A DNA stretch of 45,166 bases from Robiginitalea sp. (GTDB lineage: Bacteria; Bacteroidota; Bacteroidia; Flavobacteriales; Flavobacteriaceae): assembly GCA_024638915.1 (NCBI GenBank), contig JAHEJJ010000020.1, positions 1 through 45,166 on the forward strand, given 5' to 3'. The notes under the pieces were generated by a model that was given only the letters and a program-made list of their open reading frames with translations, did no database searches and had not been told where the DNA came from. How positions within the stretch are numbered: the stretch's first letter is position 1; every line of letters starts with the position of its first letter. The translations under genes and the position numbers were made by a program. Below, one piece after another: positions 41,604 through 45,166 of the stretch.

Positions 41604-42236
41604 TTAGGCAGGCAAGACTTCCAGGTAGATATAAAGCCAATGGCTAATAGCCCCGCCAAGCACAAATATGTGCCAAATTAAATGGTTGTAGGGAATACTC
41701 CTTTTTACGTAGAAAAATATTCCGCCTGTATAGAATGCCCCTCCTAATGAGAGTAAAATTAATCCTGTACTGCTAGTACTCGAAATTAAGTTGGTGATAT
41801 CAAAGATGATCAGCCATCCCATAAATAAATACAACATTAAAGAAAAGACCTCGTAGCGGCCGGTAAAAAAGACTTTAAGCAATGTGCCGAAAAGCGCAAA
41901 TCCCCATATCAGATAAAAGATCAGCCAGCCATTGCCATTGGACAAAGTTATCAAAGCGACCGGAGTATATGTACCTGCAATAAGATAGTAGATGGAAATA
42001 TGATCTAATATCCGCAACCTTGCTTTAAGCGGCTTAAGATGTACCGAATGATACAAGGTTGAAGCCGTAAAAAGCAATATAACCGAACAGTTATATACTA
42101 TTATGGAGAAACCTACATTGTTCTGAAGCACATCAGTGTTGGCCCACATCAGTTGAAAACCTACTATACCAAGTAGAATTCCAAAAGCATGGGTGATGGC
42201 GTTGAGTCGTTCTTCCCTATGGTAGGTGGTAACCAT
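41604..42236 (-). CDS. trhA: Hemolysin III/PAQR-family membrane protein (TrhA)
   Basis: A 210-residue protein with seven membrane helices. The opening REERLNAITHAFGILLG (E and H before helix 1), the STLYHS motif in the helix 2-3 region and LDHISIYYLIAGTYTPVALI are PAQR/HlyIII hallmarks with the conserved S, H and D residues that bind zinc. The final NHLIWHIFVLGGAISHW completes the metal site. TrhA affects membrane fluidity in E. coli. The start overlaps the amidohydrolase stop by 1 base (TAATG). Confidence 0.92.
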   Translation of the reverse strand: MVTTYHREERLNAITHAFGILLGIVGFQLMWANTDVLQNNVGFSIIVYNCSVILLFTASTLYHSVHLKPLKARLRILDHISIYYLIAGTYTPVALITLSNGNGWLIFYLIWGFALFGTLLKVFFTGRYEVFSLMLYLFMGWLIIFDITNLISSTSSTGLILLSLGGAFYTGGIFFYVKRSIPYNHLIWHIFVLGGAISHWLYIYLEVLPA

Positions 42237-43573
42237 TATTTATACCTGGTACCGTGTTTGATAACGATATCAACATCTTGGAGCAGGCTGATGTAGCGAA
42301 GTACATCGCCATCCACAGCGATGATGTCGGCATATTTACCCGGGGTGATCGTTCCTACTTCATCCGCTACACCCATCCAGAGGGCCGGCCAGTAAGTTGC
42401 CGATCGTATCGCGTACATCGGATCGATCCCAAATTCATTTACCCAAACATCCAGCTCATTCCAGGTAGATTGACTGTGAAATTTCATAGGAATGCCGCTA
42501 TCTGTGCCCACCAGGAGTACCACACCAGCATCGAGGAGCTGATTGATCTTGGTTTTTAGGGTAGGCTTTCGAGATGGTGTCAGCTGGAAATAAGGCAGCC
42601 TATCAGGGTGTTTAATGCTGTTTTTTATATCAGCTATTATGCTATCCGGCAAACCAAGGTGCCAGCTGTCATTATCGAGTTTCTCCCTGTTATCCCTAAC
42701 ATATTCGTAGTTATATAAACCCTCAACTGTGGGACACCAGAATAAAGGGCCTTTATTCATCTGAGCTGTTCGCTCTTTGATCATTTCCATCACATCATCG
42801 GGGTACCTGGGCGCCGAGGATAGGCCGGTATGCTCAAAACAATCGACATCGGCTAACAATCCACGTCTTATCTCTTCAGGTCGGTGACCATGAGCAACAA
42901 CTTTTAAATTGTTTTTATGAGCTTCCTCTACTACTGCCTTTAATTCCTCGAGGCTCATCTGATCCTGATCTATAAGCTTAATAACATCCACACCTGCCTG
43001 TGCCAGTTTTCTGATTTTCTTTCTACCGTCTTCCGGGCCATATACTCCCCAACGAAATGCTTCGGTACCGGGATAGGGTCTGTGTTGTATGAAAGGGCCT
43101 GACACATATAAAGTTGCCCCCGGTATGCTACCATTGTTGATGGCATCTCTCACCGCAATACTTTCTTCTAATGGCGCACCTAAATCCCTGGCACTGGTAA
43201 CCCCAGCCATTAACAGTTGATGGGCCGATGCCGGCATAATAACATCCTTGAACAGAGGCGGATATGTTTTATCCCAATAAGTGTAATCCGCATGACCATT
43301 GATCATTGTATGAACATGCATATCCCAAAGACCAGGCAAAACCGTCATACCTTCGGTTGATATCACTTCTGCACTGGAAGGGACTGGTAGATCGGCTATG
43401 GTCCCCACAGCCTTTATTTTCTTCCCCTCAATTAGTATTACACTGTTTTTTATAGGATCCGATCCAAAACCATCGATCAAAGTGCCCCCGACCAGCGCTT
43501 TTAAATCAGCTTCCTGAGCTTGACAGTACATTATATTTAATACAAGTAAAATGAAGGATAATAAAATTTTCAT
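42236..43573 (-). CDS. Exported metal-dependent amidohydrolase
   Basis: A 445-residue amidohydrolase of the imidazolonepropionase-like group. A signal peptide (core ILLSFILLVLNIMYCQAQ) directs it to the periplasm or outside. The two-metal site comprises HxH in WDMHVHTM, the lysine in DVIKLIDQD, histidines in VVAHGHR and DCFEHTGL, and the aspartate in LVGTDSGIP. TPGKYADIIAVDGD near the end is a typical C-terminal phrase. The frame is open from 43624, but that start overlaps the upstream gene; the ATG at 43573 fits the signal peptide. The substrate is unknown; peptides or cyclic amides are possible. Confidence 0.9.
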   Translation of the reverse strand: MKILLSFILLVLNIMYCQAQEADLKALVGGTLIDGFGSDPIKNSVILIEGKKIKAVGTIADLPVPSSAEVISTEGMTVLPGLWDMHVHTMINGHADYTYWDKTYPPLFKDVIMPASAHQLLMAGVTSARDLGAPLEESIAVRDAINNGSIPGATLYVSGPFIQHRPYPGTEAFRWGVYGPEDGRKKIRKLAQAGVDVIKLIDQDQMSLEELKAVVEEAHKNNLKVVAHGHRPEEIRRGLLADVDCFEHTGLSSAPRYPDDVMEMIKERTAQMNKGPLFWCPTVEGLYNYEYVRDNREKLDNDSWHLGLPDSIIADIKNSIKHPDRLPYFQLTPSRKPTLKTKINQLLDAGVVLLVGTDSGIPMKFHSQSTWNELDVWVNEFGIDPMYAIRSATYWPALWMGVADEVGTITPGKYADIIAVDGDVLRYISLLQDVDIVIKHGTRYK

Positions 43574-43578
43574 AGTGC

Positions 43579-44922
43579 TTAATATATAGTTGTTGATAGT
43601 TCCATTGCTTGTGGTTGATACCAAAATGGAAATGAGATAATTACTCTGGTATAGATCTCTTCGTCACGATGGTCTTTTCTGGCAACACTAAGAACGTGTT
43701 TCCCTTTGGGGATATCAGACAAATCAAGAACGGTTTGCAGCCCTAATTGATCCTGATCATTTTGTGTCACCACAAATTTTGGTTTAAATGCTGTACTATC
43801 TATACTTATTTTGTACATATCCTCCAGCGTGGTCATATATTCCTCGATCTGCTTGCCCTTCTCCTGCCATGGTATGTTTCCGTCAGAAAAAACACGAGAA
43901 AAGATACCACGTCGATCCTTATCAGGCTTAAGTTCTTTTTTGAAAAAAAACACATCGTCTTCGATAGAACTCCCAAAGACTACAAAAACATCTAAATAGG
44001 AACTGATAATTATCTTAGATGGGATGGATGCCTTATCTGCAAACAAATTGTTTTTCGCAATTTGATCATTGTAGTTTTTAGCATTGGCTGTAAATGAGTT
44101 ACTTGCCATATCCTTTTCAATAAAATTGGATATGCTAAATCCAGTGGCAGCCAGAATACTAAGTCCGATATACAAGGGTACGATGATCATGCTCAATCGC
44201 TTCCCAAATTTAGTATCTAAAAAATTATAGACCATCGGACGATATAGAAATGACAAGGTTAAGTATTTAAACAGCCAGTATATTGGGTAATAGAAGAAGG
44301 TAGTCCATTTTTTCTTTTTTAGCCATCCCTGGGTGGCGAAATCAATAAATGTAAGAACTGTTCCTATACTTAGAAATATAATCACAGGAATTCCAATGCC
44401 ATATCGCAGCCAAGCTGAATTTTCATCTTTGGCGATCATAAGCCCCAGCAAGGTGAAAATAAAAGCAATTAAAAGTAGGCCCAGTAGATAAAAGACCAAT
44501 AAAAAAGTTACGGCAAAGATGATGCTGCAATACTTTTCCAGTACAGCTACATAGTTATCGAAGGAGCCCACTCTTTTCAATAAATGCCTTTTGAATTTAG
44601 GACTATAATTAAGACTGTCGTAGTCGATTTCTCCGGAAACATAGCGCAGGCCTATGGCCCCGATCCACAAACCGCGTAGAATAACATGTGCTAAAAGATT
44701 TATGGTAAGAATATACCAGGAGATCTGTAGTCCTTGCATCAGGAAAACACGGTAAACGTTTCCATCGTTCTGAGCTTCCTGATTGGCAAGCTCAATCGGT
44801 CCAATTATTGTAAACAAACCATAGATGGCAAATCCTGAGATTATAAGTTCGAGCTGCCAGCTTTCCTGTTGAAGGATATCCAGCCATTTTTTAAATTTTT
44901 GATCCTGAGGATTATTGCTCAT
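43579..44922 (-). CDS. Large membrane protein of unknown function
   Basis: A 447-residue inner membrane protein with about six hydrophobic helices, for example WQLELIISGFAIYGLFTIIG, SIIFAVTFLLVFYLLGLLL, IGIPVIIFLSIGTVLTFIDF and LSMIIVPLYIGLSILAATGF. A soluble C-terminal domain of about 170 residues (from about residue 275) follows, probably outside the membrane. The latter has beta-rich phrases such as IIISSYLDVFVVFGSSIEDDV and GKHVLSVARKD. No known catalytic motif is visible and I do not recognise the family. The amidohydrolase gene follows 5 bases after the stop, so the two may be one unit. Confidence 0.7.
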   Translation of the reverse strand: MSNNPQDQKFKKWLDILQQESWQLELIISGFAIYGLFTIIGPIELANQEAQNDGNVYRVFLMQGLQISWYILTINLLAHVILRGLWIGAIGLRYVSGEIDYDSLNYSPKFKRHLLKRVGSFDNYVAVLEKYCSIIFAVTFLLVFYLLGLLLIAFIFTLLGLMIAKDENSAWLRYGIGIPVIIFLSIGTVLTFIDFATQGWLKKKKWTTFFYYPIYWLFKYLTLSFLYRPMVYNFLDTKFGKRLSMIIVPLYIGLSILAATGFSISNFIEKDMASNSFTANAKNYNDQIAKNNLFADKASIPSKIIISSYLDVFVVFGSSIEDDVFFFKKELKPDKDRRGIFSRVFSDGNIPWQEKGKQIEEYMTTLEDMYKISIDSTAFKPKFVVTQNDQDQLGLQTVLDLSDIPKGKHVLSVARKDHRDEEIYTRVIISFPFWYQPQAMELSTTIY

Positions 44923-45166
44923 AGAAGAGTGAATAGTTGTATATAAATATAGTCGAAAACTAAATATGCAGGCGATAATTGCTCACGAATCACAGTTTGG
45001 ATTCGATTTGTATTTTACGCACGGGATTATGCCTTGTGCTACCAGGTATTTTTGAGGTTTAAGCCTTTCACTGCTTTGATATTACAGTCTATGGCTTTAC
45101 CTTGTTCTTGAGGGGAGGCGGCGCTTTGCGCCCCACAATTAAGTTAGGTTACCTGGTATTGGGTTA

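Overview
The window is a dense stretch of chromosome from a member of the Bacteroidota, almost certainly a marine-type Flavobacteriaceae. The evidence is the set of lineage-specific families and neighbourhoods (Bacteroidota-type RpoZ, PorD/DUF4835, DUF6913, DUF6090, RlmD followed by DUF6452 and DUF6048, a long GAPDH with an N-terminal extension), the near absence of Shine-Dalgarno sites, and several promoters of the Bacteroidota type (-7 box TAnnTTTG). I saw no rRNA, tRNA, insertion sequence, phage gene or CRISPR array. About 45 protein genes fill nearly all of the sequence.

Region 1 (1-10.3 kb, minus strand) is a housekeeping block. It reads dapA, then bamD-rpoZ-coaBC-porD, then recN, fabI, a family 2 glycosyltransferase, a YbbR-domain protein and coaE, and ends in the first 30 codons of a sensor kinase cut by the window edge. 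Outer membrane assembly, coenzyme A synthesis (two steps, CoaBC and CoaE), fatty acid synthesis, DNA repair and lysine/peptidoglycan precursor synthesis are linked here, with many 1-4 base overlaps.

Region 2 (10.3-15.7 kb, mostly plus strand) holds a 5'-nucleotidase split into two lipoprotein-like halves, a small protein resembling archaeal CTP-dependent riboflavin kinase, a zinc alcohol dehydrogenase, a DUF6090 protein and two genes of unknown function. It looks like the most accessory part of the window. Region 3 (15.7-25.3 kb) has ligA and prmC on the minus strand, divergent from a tight plus-strand operon of ribD, a HAD phosphatase, an EamA transporter and a YigZ/IMPACT protein. It then has a thioesterase on the minus strand and dnaA followed by a low-molecular-weight phosphatase and an RsmI-like methyltransferase on the plus strand.

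Region 4 (25.3-35.7 kb) has a lysozyme-fold protein and the operon dapF-GNAT-mltG on the minus strand, then on the plus strand a DegP-like protease, GAPDH, a coiled-coil membrane protein, a GNAT enzyme, trmD, a decayed membrane-protein gene and rplS, with rocD facing them. Region 5 (35.7-45.2 kb) has an extracytoplasmic-type sigma factor with a small membrane partner, rlmD with DUF6452 and DUF6048, an RlmL-type rRNA methyltransferase, a ZIP metal transporter, a hemolysin III/PAQR protein, a secreted amidohydrolase and a large unknown membrane protein.

The items most worth a second look are the RibK-like protein at 12,144, the unannotated pseudogene between trmD and rplS, the four-cysteine insert in RocD, the split and order-reversed nucleotidase, and the altered signature residues in CoaBC.
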